A DNA stretch of 64,000 nucleotides from Hyposmocoma kahamanoa (taxonomy: Eukaryota; Arthropoda; Insecta; Lepidoptera; Cosmopterigidae). The stretch covers positions 1,855,181-1,919,180 of the forward strand of contig NW_020653719.1 in NCBI RefSeq assembly GCF_003589595.1, given 5' to 3'. The position numbers were made by a program, and so were the translations under genes. The notes beneath the pieces are model-generated. The model searched no databases. It was not told the DNA's origin and saw only the letters and a list, made by a program, of their open reading frames with translations. Positions within the stretch are counted from its first letter, which is position 1. Each line of letters starts with the position of its first letter. Below are positions 1 to 11,600 of this stretch, one piece after another.

Positions 1-377
1 TAATGCTTTAGTATTGAGCTATGTTCTGTAATACGGGATTTAGTTTTTCTTTGGTAATAGTAATTTGGTAATTATTTTAAAAAATCACAGATTAACTTCT
101 TCAATTAAGGACATAATTATTAAGAGAGTTCCACATATTTTAGCTACGTGATGTATATCTCTTAAAAATATTCATATCTGCATCCGCATTGCGTCCTCAT
201 CCCCGTAATATCCTTGATCTACACACAGGATAGACAAATATTAAGTTTCAAATAGTATACTTTTACTTACAATTTTAGGATTCAAAAGATTTCACGCAAA
301 AAATATCACGTATTATCATCTTAATTCCAATCGCAATTATTATCAACTAAATTGGAATAATCAAAATGGGTCAATTT

Positions 378-1046
378 TCACTGAAGCTGAGTCTTATTAG
401 TGACATCAATAAGAACATTAGAAATAATCTGAATTTTGTTTTGATTTTGAGATTTACGCTTAGTGTTTGCCAGGGGAGTTACACAAGAATCAAGATCGTC
501 GTTCTGATTTCTAAAGGACTTATTATTGATATAACCCAGATGCTTACCATGGGAGCAAATTTCACCAGCATCACATAGGAAGCAACTCATATTTCTCATA
601 GTGATTTTAGGTCTGAACGCGTCCCAAAGAACCTGATGTACAGAAAGGGTGCCCCTGAATGGTTTCAACTGCTCAGGAATCAATCTCTCCCTCTGAATTA
701 TGTCTTGCTCTGAAACTCTTTGAATTATAATATTTTCTAATCTTGATTCCATGATTTTGTAAAACTCATCAAAATTTCCAACATCTGAACAATAATGCAC
801 CATTTGATCTGCTACTCTTTTTATTGTACCACCAACGCCATCAGGAGCACCCTTTCCGTGCCCAGCTTCAGAATAATTCCTGGTTATTCTAGTTATATTA
901 CTGTGTTGGGACGACAATTGACTGATAATATAAAACATATATTTATTCCGGTATTGCGATGACGGCGAATCGGATAAGTGCCGACAATGATGTAGCATAG
1001 AATGACGAGTTGAGGAAAAAACCTGTATGGACTTGTCTGTGAGCAT
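378..1046 (-). CDS. Multi-copy arthropod protein with HGKG...DGVGG motif, probably transposon-derived
   Basis: An open frame of 222 residues on the minus strand. Around residues 60-75 it carries EAGHGKGAPDGVGGTIKR. Further on there is LIPEQLKPFRGTLSVHQV and a cysteine/histidine patch, CFLCDAGEICSHGKH. From memory, this motif order recurs in large families of uncharacterised arthropod proteins that behave like transposon-derived genes; I cannot name the superfamily. The first residues may be intronic: an acceptor-like tgctcacag lies next to the apparent start, so the true reading may splice in from an upstream exon. The tail after about residue 170 is low-complexity (Asn/Lys/Gln). It could be the C-terminal fragment of a longer transposase or a domesticated gene. 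It is antisense to the neighbouring spn-E gene. Confidence 0.5.
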   Translation of the reverse strand: MLTDKSIQVFSSTRHSMLHHCRHLSDSPSSQYRNKYMFYIISQLSSQHSNITRITRNYSEAGHGKGAPDGVGGTIKRVADQMVHYCSDVGNFDEFYKIMESRLENIIIQRVSEQDIIQRERLIPEQLKPFRGTLSVHQVLWDAFRPKITMRNMSCFLCDAGEICSHGKHLGYINNKSFRNQNDDLDSCVTPLANTKRKSQNQNKIQIISNVLIDVTNKTQLQ

Positions 1047-1203
1047 TAAAAAACCGTTATGATTAGACTAAATGAATTCATTTGCCACTGGCTATTGAAT
1101 AAAATACAAACGAAAATATTACGTATGTGCATTTAAGGAGTTTAGGTTGAAACACAAATGATATTTTTAATGACAAAATGTGAAGAACTATAAAAAATTA
1201 CTT

Positions 1204-1320
1204 ACAGCTCTCAGACCCGCACGTGCTCGTTCACCAATAGGTCTCCGCCGACTGAAGGCCCCTCCCGCACACCCGGGAAGGTGTATTAAAGATGCGTTCG
1301 AAAATGCGTCGTTCAATAAT
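1204..1320 (-). promoter_or_regulatory. GC-rich patch, possible 5' exon of the minus-strand gene
   Basis: This patch is clearly richer in G+C than its surroundings and, read on the minus strand, ends in GAGAGCT|GTAAGT, a near-consensus splice donor. About 160 bp further along the minus strand lies an acceptor-like site at the start of the 378-1046 frame. It could be an untranslated first exon and promoter of that gene. This is inference from splice-site appearance and position only. Confidence 0.3.
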
Positions 1321-2520
1321 AAGATTTAACAACGTTACTGCGACAAATGACGTTTTTCTTGTAGCAATAATTTGAATTGAAGTTTAAGTTAACCATGCAA
1401 ACTATTTGAAGAGGTTTTTATTTTAAACGAAGGTTAATTTATTAAACTTTCATTCATAAAATTTTTAGAATGTATAAGTATTTAATAAATTATTTGTGAA
1501 CAAATGTTGTGTTAAGAGACGTCATAGGAATAGGAGTAAAATGACGTTTAGCGACATTTTTGATTTTTTTTTCATAAATTAAACCAAAGATGTATTTTTT
1601 AAACTGGGTAACATGTAAAATAATGGTAAATATATATAAAAAGCTTATTAATTGTGTCATGAAATTTTAGTATATTAAAATAATTGACCGGAAGACGTTT
1701 TTTGCCCCTTTTGAAGAACAACCCGACCACATCGTGAGTTTCCATCATGTGAGATGGAGGTCAAAAGCGCACTTATTCTTACATTTCATTAAAAAAACCC
1801 TTACAGAAAGCCAAAAATCTTCGTCAATTATGTCGTGGTAAAAGCTGTTTAAGATAAAAGACAATATGGAGCCCCCAACCCGTATTGCACCAGTATGGTG
1901 TACTGAGACTTGAACAGTTCATAAGAGTACACTCGACCCCGCAGTGGGACGCAAATAAGTCAATGCAATACTAGATATTGTATGAATCGACTTACAAAAA
2001 AATCTAATTCTTTCCACTTCTCAATTTGCCCTTTACTGCGTGCATATTTAGTATACTGGCGTGTGTAACTCCGACAAAATATGATAAAGCGTATACGGGA
2101 TCACTGGTCTTCTTCTTCGTACTATAATATTTGCCATTGTGGTAAAAAGATTAGCCAATCGGCGTAAGGTACTTGCCGATTATTGTCCAGCGTGCGCCAG
2201 ACGTATAGCACGTCGTGAGGGGAGTCTCCTTTCGTGCACCCCAATCACTGGTACAAAATAAATTTGTGTTACGATTTTGAACAAAGTTGCTTTTACGAGG
2301 TATTTATCTCAAAATACCGCGGACTATTGTAGCCAGACTTTTGTCTTTGTATTTTGTTTTAATGTACCGTTTGTTCTATTTGTACTGTATAACGAACGCA
2401 GTCCCGTGGCACTTCTCTGTAACATTCAAATTTGAAAATAAACCCAAGAGAGTGTTTCTTGTAATGATTAATTTTTTCATGACGTTCTGTCTGATCCGAT
2501 ATACTTTTTAACGTACACAG
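1321..2520. other. Non-coding stretch, probably spn-E intron
   Basis: No coding exon is recognised. Around 1722-1775 there is a short piece of the repeat ending in gtgagatggaggtcaaa, which is the 3' terminal part of the LINE fragments at 9690, 10735 and 46800. The exon upstream of 2521 must end with two bases of a split codon; I found none here, so it probably lies beyond the left edge. Confidence 0.5.
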
Positions 2521-2647
2521 ATTAGAAAAAGCAAACGAAGTCGCTGCAGCGCTTGAATCAGAAAAAAAAATGGAGCACACCTGGAACAAAATGGTACCAC
2601 GGCTACCTGATGTGGATGATTCTCACTTCCCACTCACTATTTCTGAG
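2521..2647 (+). CDS. spn-E: spn-E exon (first in window), pre-Tudor linker
   Basis: Acceptor tacacag at 2514-2520, donor GTTTGT at 2648. The first base completes a codon begun in an upstream exon. It reads LEKANEVAAALESEKK and ends DDSHFPLTISE, a charged helical linker leading into the Tudor domain. Confidence 0.7.
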
Positions 2648-5600
2648 GTTTGTACTTTCATATCTTATAAGTGTTTAGTAGGGTGTTAAAGGGGTAAATC
2701 ACCTATTATTAGTACCGCATCATGCTTAAGACAAGTTACGAGAACTCTATATAATATATAGAGTCTCTCTATATAATATATACTTATAGAGAGAGAAATA
2801 TTAATTAATTTTTATATATATTATTATGTCGAATTTTGTACAATTCACTTAAAGAAATAATAAAGAGTTGGGCAGATATGTGTCTGTTGCATACAAATAT
2901 TCCTACAAATGTGAAAATAAGCGTGTACTATAAGAAATGTACCGATATTCCAACTAAACGTAAACTCGAATATCTGTAATTCCGAAAACCGATTTATTAT
3001 AACACCGTTACGCTTTCGAGTAATTTTGATGCTTTTCACAAAGACAAAATTAGCTTTTGTTTTGTAATCTTCCTAAAAAATGCATTTGACATTATGAAAA
3101 TTTGAGCTAACGTTATTTCGGACAAATGTATTTTCTTACTTCTGATAGGCAATCCCAAGCCGTAAAACGAGTACAACAATATTTTGTTAGTTATTGCTAA
3201 CGTTTAATAAAAAATCATTTTAAAAATAAGATTAAAATCAAAGTGACTCTATAGTTTCTTTGTTCTAAATATTTCAATCGCTTGTAGTTCGAACAATTGA
3301 AAATGACAAAGAAGTTTATATAAGCTTCTTGAAATTGACGTAATAGGTCTCTTTCCATCTTTTGCACATGCAATGTGTAGAAAAAGGACAGTTAGCTATT
3401 TAATTATTTTGTTTGCTTTTGTAATTTATATTTACGATTCATTTCTATATAAATTAAATACTATAAAACTGTAGTAAATACCACTTTTAAATGAGAACTA
3501 TGATAACACAATATATTTGTGTAGTGAAAATATGATACAAAATCCTGTTTTTACACTTTACTGCAGAAATTTTTACAAGTTATTATTATATGGTACTTCA
3601 TGAGTGACAACCGCGCTGTCAGTCGAACAAACGAAGACTGTTGCGCGATTAATGCGCTGTATGCGATTTTAACGCCCTGTAGGTGCGGACACTTTTTAGC
3701 GCGAACCCGATGTCCATTTATTGATAGGTCAATGGTTTTAGTAGTAATTGACAAAGCTTCGTGCGGATTTTTAGGTTGTGAATTTATGATCTTTTTTTAA
3801 TGTATGGCTTTAAATTAAGTTTACTTGATGATATCATACTATAGTGTTGTTAATACCTACATAGGGATAATTTTATTCATTTTCTGTTGTATTGCATGTA
3901 CAGAAAATCAGCGTTAGCAAATTTTGGGTTCAATACGACGATACGTCAACTGCAAGCGAACTGCGTCAAATCCAAAACACCCTAAACCGCGCCAAGTTAA
4001 TTCCTCACAATGGTCCAGTGGCTGTTGGCGATATTTTCGCCGGGCCCTTTGTTGATACCCATGGCACTACAATGCACCGCATTCGCGTGCAACGGCTGTT
4101 ACCTAGAGACATGTTTGAGGTAAGTAGGTAGCTGAATGGTATAATTTAAGATTACATTGTAGTAATTTGAAATATTAACATAGTTATATAATACATACTA
4201 ACTAAACTTGTCTCGCGGCCGTGCAAGTAAGCACACACCACACACCACATACATTCTTTTTTTAATTTTTAAGTGCTTACCTTCTAAGTCATAATTATGT
4301 CCTTGGTGGGGTACCTGGAAGCTATAGCACCGGTTTCGACCTAGTTTAGATTCCAGCTCTCTCACAAACTATATCAGCTAATACAACAAGTACTTATTAA
4401 TGTATGTAATAAGAATCGTGTATTTAGCGATGGCAGAAAATAAACATTTTTCTATTTCTAAACAAAAACCACTGTCGTCTACATAGCTGGTAGAATAAGC
4501 AAGCTGAAGTGGCATTGGGATGGTTACATTTGTAGACAATGGTAGAGATAAAAAAATACTAGTCTAGGTTTGCGGTTACAGTCTGGAATGTTATAATTAT
4601 TATATCGGGTGGATTAGTTAAGTATACTGTGTCATAAAAAACGGCCTAACTCAGCATTATGGCGCAGTTCAGTAGAACTACGATGCTGATGATTCTGTTA
4701 GACTCTAAGGCGAACCTGTAAAAAAGAACTAATTCATGACCGGCTCTATTTATACACCTTCGCCAGAACCCTTTCCATAATGGGGTTACCATTAACGCCG
4801 TTCCAGTAATGCGAGAATTGTCTCTAGACCTATAATAATAATGGTTTAATTCCAATCAACCTCGCCAGCAACTTGAAGCTTGTTCTGTAGCGTGTCTCTT
4901 GCTGCACAAATGCAGAAAGCGGTCTTGCTTGATACGGCAGTTATTGTGTCCCTGAGGCCTTACCATGAACTCTTATTACAGTTCAATATAGGTTCGTAAC
5001 GAAAAAAAAGCGGGATACACTTCATGTAGCGCTGTCTCTCAATGATTCATGTTAGGTCCTGAACTGAATCGTAATAAGAGTTCATGGTAAGGCCCTGACC
5101 TCGGTCGACTGTGCCATTGCCGAGGAATACCACCCCTCCCTTATTCTAAATTCATCTATTAAGCCATGGGAGAGACGTGAGTTTAAAATAGACATCCAAA
5201 ATAATAATAATATTGCCACTAGATTAGTTGGGAGAGTGGTGGACCTAGTTTGGCATACAGAGGCAGGTTCGAGTCCTATCAGATTTTTCTTTGTGTTCGA
5301 TCTTTGTATTAATAATTATATTATAACAAACTAGTGGAGTAATTTGACAAAATGTAGGTAAATGAATGTCATGGTAGTAAAACATCATAATATTCAATAA
5401 AGTCAAAGTCAAAGATTATTTATTCCATAGGTAAAATAAATTTACATTTAAGCTACTGCTCGTTCACTACGCTGACCTCCCTGAGAAGAACGAGCAAGAA
5501 ACTCTAGGGATTGCTGTTTTCAAATAAACTTAAATGCTATGGAATACATTTTGAATCAAATTTGTGTGGATTCTGGAGCCATGTCGTATTTCCATACATC

Positions 5601-8600
5601 TTTATCTAACACGTCGTCTTCAATTTTGTAATATGATTTTTCGATCAAAATATTTTAATGTAGTCTTTAAACTTAGGAAATGATAAACTTAATATAGCTC
5701 CGGAATCTTATTGTAAAAACGTATATAATTCCCCATAAAAGAGTTGTTTACCTTGGTTAAACGAAATCGTGGTACCATGAGTTTGCACTTAGCTCTGAGG
5801 TTAATATTATGGATATCTTCTTTCTTATTGAAATTATGTATATTTTTACGGGCATATAAAATATTTGAGTAAATGTACTGTGATGCCACAGTCAGGATAC
5901 CAGTCTCCTTAAATTTTTCTCTGAGAGAAATCTGAGAGCCTAGACGGTACACAGAACGAATCGCTCGTTTTTGCAATACAAATATGGTTTGAATATCTGC
6001 CGCTTTACCCCACATGAGAATCCCGTAGGACATTATACTATGGAAGTAACTAAAGTAAATTAGTCTAGCAGTACTAACATCGGTAAGCTCATGTATTCTG
6101 AGGACTGTGTATGCAGCGGCGCTTAATCTGCTGGCCAGGGAAGATATTTGTGGAAACCATTGAAGTTTACAATCTAAGGTCACTCCTAACAAGACTGCTT
6201 TATTAACATGGTCTAACTTTTCTCCGTTTATTTCTATGCTTGGATTAGTCGATTTTACGTTAGGTAATTCAAATTTAACGCATTTTGTCTTCTTGGCATT
6301 AAGCAATAAACTGTTAGCATTAAACCAGTAAACTACCTTGGAGAGGGTATCATTAATATGGTCATAGTTAATGTCATGTCTGTCTGCTTTAAAAATCATG
6401 GATGTGTCATCAGTAAAAAACCCTATTTCGCAATGGTCCTTAACAAAGAATGGCAGATCGTTAATATAAATCAGAAATAAGAAAGGTCCAAGTATTGAGC
6501 CCTGCAGAACACCCATTTTTACCGGAGAACCCAAAGAAGTCACTCCATTTATGTCTACTTTCTGAATTCTATCGTTGAGATATGACGAGACAAGTTTCGA
6601 CGCCTTGCCATTTACACCGTAATGTTTCAGCTTCCTAATAAGAGTAATATGATCAACGCAATCAAATGCCTTTGAGAGGTCACAAAAACACCAATAGTGT
6701 TTTGGGACCTTTCCCAAGCATCAAAGATGTGTTTTAGTAACGCTACCCCCGCATCGCTAGTCGATCTACCACTAGTAAACCCGTATTGTTCACTATGAAA
6801 AATATGATTCCTACCGAAATAGGACAGTAATTGAGTTAGCATAACCTTTTTGAATATTTTACTTAAAGCTGGTAAAATTGAAATGGGCTTATAGTTGCTA
6901 GGATCAACTTTCCTACCGCTTTTGAATAAGGGAATAACCTTTGCCGTATTTCATTAAATCGGGAAAAACAACTTCGTCAACGCACCTATTGAAAGCTACA
7001 GCTAACTGTGGGGAAATTAGATCAATAACTGAGTCTATAAGTTTAGTTGATATGCCCCAGAGATCTTCAGTTTTTTTAACATGTATTGATTTAAAAGCTT
7101 TTATGATGTCTTGTGGATTAACATGACGGAAATTAAATAAACTGCCACAAACGTTAACATTTTCCTTTAGGAGATCAATAGCAAGTGAAGGGGAGGAATT
7201 TAATGGTTTTGTAGTGTTCACAGCAATTTCCGAAAAACACGATTCGAAAGCTTGGGCTACTTTATCTTTAGATTTTATAAGTTTCTGTCTAATTCTAAAA
7301 CCATATCTCTATCGTGTTGTTTAACCCTGCCTGACTCTTTATTTATTAGGCTCCAAGTAGTTTTAGATTTATTTATCAATTGCCTAATTTTGTCGCTGTG
7401 AAACTTAACCTTAGCAGCTACACAACTTTTTTAAATATTTTTTAATAAATTCCAACATATTCTATGAAATTGGAATTAGTATCACAAGTTTTCATAGCAT
7501 ATAGCTCATACAAACGAGACCTGCTCTTATGAGTACCTACTGTTGCCCAGTCGTTGAATTTAGTCTCTCTATGGGAAGTTAATGTTTTCGATTTAAATTA
7601 TTATCAAATTCATTTTTAATTAAACCAAATATCGTGGTATATAAAGTATTTGGAACCTCCGGTATATAGGGTAGGCAATTTAAACTATTGCCGATATTAT
7701 TTTGAAATCTAATGATTCGTTCTGTGGTAATCGGTCTGCAGAGAAATTGGTCTACCTTCTTGCTCATTTTACAATTAAAAGAAGCCAATAGGCCACTATG
7801 GTCTGATCTTAAGCAATTTATTATTGATTTAGACACTGCGTCTGTGTTACAAAAGATGTTATCAATACAAGTAGAAGAGGAGGCAGTGATGCGAGTTGGT
7901 TCTAAAAAAAGATTAATCAAGTAAAAACTTTTAAATAAATTAATGAGTCTTACAGAAGTAGAACAGTTTTCCAACAGGTTTACATTGAAATCTCCACATA
8001 TTACTACGTTTTTTTTGGTTGGAAAAATCCGCTTTAATCTGTCTTCCATAATTAATTCAAACTCGTTAAAATTAGTAGAGGGGGGCTTGTATACACATAA
8101 GACGATAAACTGATCCAATTCTACACAAGAAAACTCAATAGTTCGTTCAGTTAGAAAGATTTGTGATATCTTTACGCTCTTTAAATTTTAAGTTACGTTT
8201 AATAATAATCATGGATCCGCCGAAATCAATATCCAATGATATATTTATTATTGACTTGTATTATCATTTCTTTATAATTTAAACTTAATATTAAATGATA
8301 TATTAAAGTTAATTTTAATCATGATTTTGCTTTTACTTTGTTTTAGTAAATTTAGTCCAATGCATGTTTGAAATTCTTAAATATTTGAAATTTTTATATT
8401 TTGCAAGTCAGCATTTTGGTCCAGATACGAGATCATAAGAACAATAATACTACGTAATATCTACAATAATCATATTATGTGTAATTCTGTTAGTTTCCTA
8501 ATAAATAAATATTTGTGATGTCATTTAACATTGAAATAGGTGCTCTTCATCGACTATGGCAACACCCAGCGGCTGAACACATGCAACCTGTACCTCATAC

Positions 8601-11600
8601 CACCGGGAATCTGTCAAGACACTCCACCGCTGGCCATGGAGTGCGTGCTGGCTGAGATTGCTCCCAGCCCGCTGATTAATCAACATGGACAGTGGACGCC
8701 ACGCGCCAGGCAGCTTTTCGACAGTCTTATTGCGAAAGGACATTTGTTGGGCAAGGTGAATTATTTAATATCATTATGTATTTATGAATTAACAAGAATC
8801 CAGCTACAATGATGTTGAATTAATGTTGAATTATGTACTTACTAGTCTGCACTTAAAATATACAGGGTGTTTTGTAAAATACTAACAACTTCTCAGGACT
8901 TTATTACTCACATCGTAAACAACAAATTTTGGTCCAAAACTTAATTCATCGAATTTTTTCGTACAAAAATAAAAATATTTAAATAATTCCCTCTATGCTG
9001 ATAACTACAAAACAAAAGAAAGCGCTAGAGTAAATAGCAGCCCGATGTAAAACACAAGCCCGGGGGTTGGAGTCGTCGTAGAAGACACTTGCAAGTATGA
9101 ACTTATTACCAAATTTATAAGTTAAGTTTTGGCAAATTTATTATGTATTTTGAAAAAAATCACGGTTGTAAATATTTTACAAATAACCCTATATAATCTA
9201 AATACGTAATATTTTTATTTATTGATTTCAGTAATTATTTTACTAACTTTTGATTGAAACTGATTTTTTTTTTCTAAAACGGTTAGATGTTTAGAAGAGC
9301 ATTTTAAACTTTTATATCAAATGTATTTGTTTTTATTTTAAACATACAGGTCATTTTCACTCACTGTGACTGAAGCAGATATTTAATTTTCCCATTAAAA
9401 AAATACTGACTTTTGTGGCGTCTTAAGTATTGCCTCCATAATGTATTATTTTCTTTACTAGAAAAACCGTTTTACATGTTGAAATGCGTACACAAAAGTA
9501 CGTTGGCGCCGTGACATTTCATACGTACGTATACAATTACAAGTTTTTTCCTTGTTTACTACATGCCACTGATATCATGCAAACGTACGTGATCCGACTC
9601 GAACAATACATACAAATGATTGATGACGTAACGTTTCAAATATTTTATCCAAAGTGCTCTAGACGCCATAGACGATTTTCGGAGTTCACGTATTTCCGCT
9701 TTTCCCTATCCATCATTGGGGGACTAGACATAGGCTGGGGTTCCACCCTTATTCACACGAAGTGTTACGCTTCTACATTTACTTGGCGAACAGCTATGGC
9801 TTGGGATTCAAGTCTGCACTTGTTCCCTGAGCGTTATGACTTGGACCTTTTCAAGGCGGGAGTGAATAGGCATTATTTAGATGTGCATAGTCCATCGTCG
9901 AGCTCATGTTTCCATCAGGTGAGATCAAAAATTGAAAATTTGAGCTGCGGCTCGACTTGTTGTATTTTTGTGCTAGTTTCACTGCGTGTTGATGAGGCGA
10001 AGGATGTGTGTTAGGACCGTAGCAAGTGGAAGACTGTTATCTCTGCCTACCCCGATGGGAAAAAGGCGTGAAGCATATGTATATATGTATGTTTTTACAA
10101 GTCATCCGTATCGGTTGAGGAACGGCCGTTCGTAGATTGTGCAATTTGAGTGGATGTCAAGAAAGCTTCACCCACTCCGCTTCGATATAATTGGACTGCT
10201 CTCGAAGTTCAGGTATTCTTGGTTAGGTAGTGTGCATTAGACTGTGGACAACGGTCTCCAGAGGGCTGTAATGTTGCTCGTGTTTCGTATTACGTATGCA
10301 GGGTTAATGCCATTTGTGTGTTAAATGTCCATCAGTTCTTCGACCAATTATGATTGGACCAGCTTAGTATTGAATCGTATTTGTTATCTAGTCTACTAAT
10401 GATTCAGTAGTCTCTTAGCGTACGCCTGCTGTTCTCATGAAAAAGTAGTGTTTTTTTTATAATACCAGGTGACGAGACGAACAAGTCGTGCGCCTGGTGG
10501 TAGGCGACTCGCCTGTCAATAATTGCAGTGCCACTCTTTAGTAGCAGTAGAGCTCCTTGTGAAAGAGTTCTCAGTGACATACTGCCACCTTACCTATTTC
10601 TGCCGCCAAGCAGTAATGAGAGCATTACTGCGTTCCGGTTTAGAAGGGAAAGATGCTGGTGGAAGTTGCCTGCTTATCGGTATTTTACAGGATATATACA
10701 TATATCAGGGAGAGTGTGGGATGGAATTACACGATTTAATTCCGTCTTCCCCTTTCCATCATCGGGGGACTAGGCGTAGGCTTGGCTTCCACCCCTGTGT
10801 TGTGGATATTCCAAAGACTCTCACGAAGCGTTACGCTTCCACATTTATATGGCGAAGGACTATGGAGTGGAATTCCCTGCCTGCAGACTTGTTCCCTGAA
10901 CGTTATAATTTGGACCTTTTCAAGGCGAGAGTGAATAGGCATTATCTAGGTGTGCATGCTCCATCGTCGACCTCATCGTCACTTTCCATCAGGTGAGATG
11001 GAGGTCAAATGCACACTTATATTAGAATAATAAAAAAAAAGAAATTACAGGCACATAAGAGTTATCAACCTGTGTCTCAGGGTGACGGGCGGAGTGACAG
11101 TGCCGCTCAGAACATTGTGTTTTTAAGCTCTGAGTGATACTCACCATCAGGCGCACGACTTGTCCGTCCCGTCACTTGGTATCATATAAAAAAAAAACTC
11201 AGAGCCTTAAGTTGCAAAAATCTGAGGGCCACTGCCACTGCGCCTATCACCCTGAGACATAAGTTGACAAGTCCATATGCCTGAAATTAGGTATTGACAT
11301 AATTCCCTCTCCTTTTGCACTGGGCGATATATTTAATGTTATGATGACAGGTATATTCAGTGACACACGGCATAGTGTCTATAGAGCTGTTGGCGGATGG
11401 TGGCCGCATCAGCGTCAACAAGGAACTCGTCAATCAGCGTCTTGCCGTGCCCGCAGAAGAGAGCTACGATTCTAAGGTATCCAGTACTTATTGGTTTCGT
11501 GCAACATAGCTTTGCGCCAGATGAATATGATTACAGAAGAAATTTACTGGAAAGTGTAGACGCTATAACACTGGTGCAATCGGGCTGTAATAGCTTAGTT

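Larger units (their letters stand above)
5396..8225 (-). mobile_element. 5'-truncated, decayed non-LTR retrotransposon (APE-RT type)
   Basis: Read on the minus strand it has, in order, endonuclease (8118-7579), linker and RT thumb-side fragments (7221-6913, 6842-6627), RT palm (6717-5689) and a 3' tail at 5396-5420 with repeated TTTGAC, as in CR1/jockey-like LINEs. The 5' end stops within the endonuclease at about 8225, just past GGSMIIIKRN. Several frameshifts separate the fragments, so it is dead. It fills most of the intron before the DYGN exon, antisense to spn-E. Confidence 0.85.

Noticed and set aside
3551..3800. Opposed open frames in spn-E intron 1
   Set aside because: Both strands open for 60-70 codons with no motif; the surrounding exons join without it.
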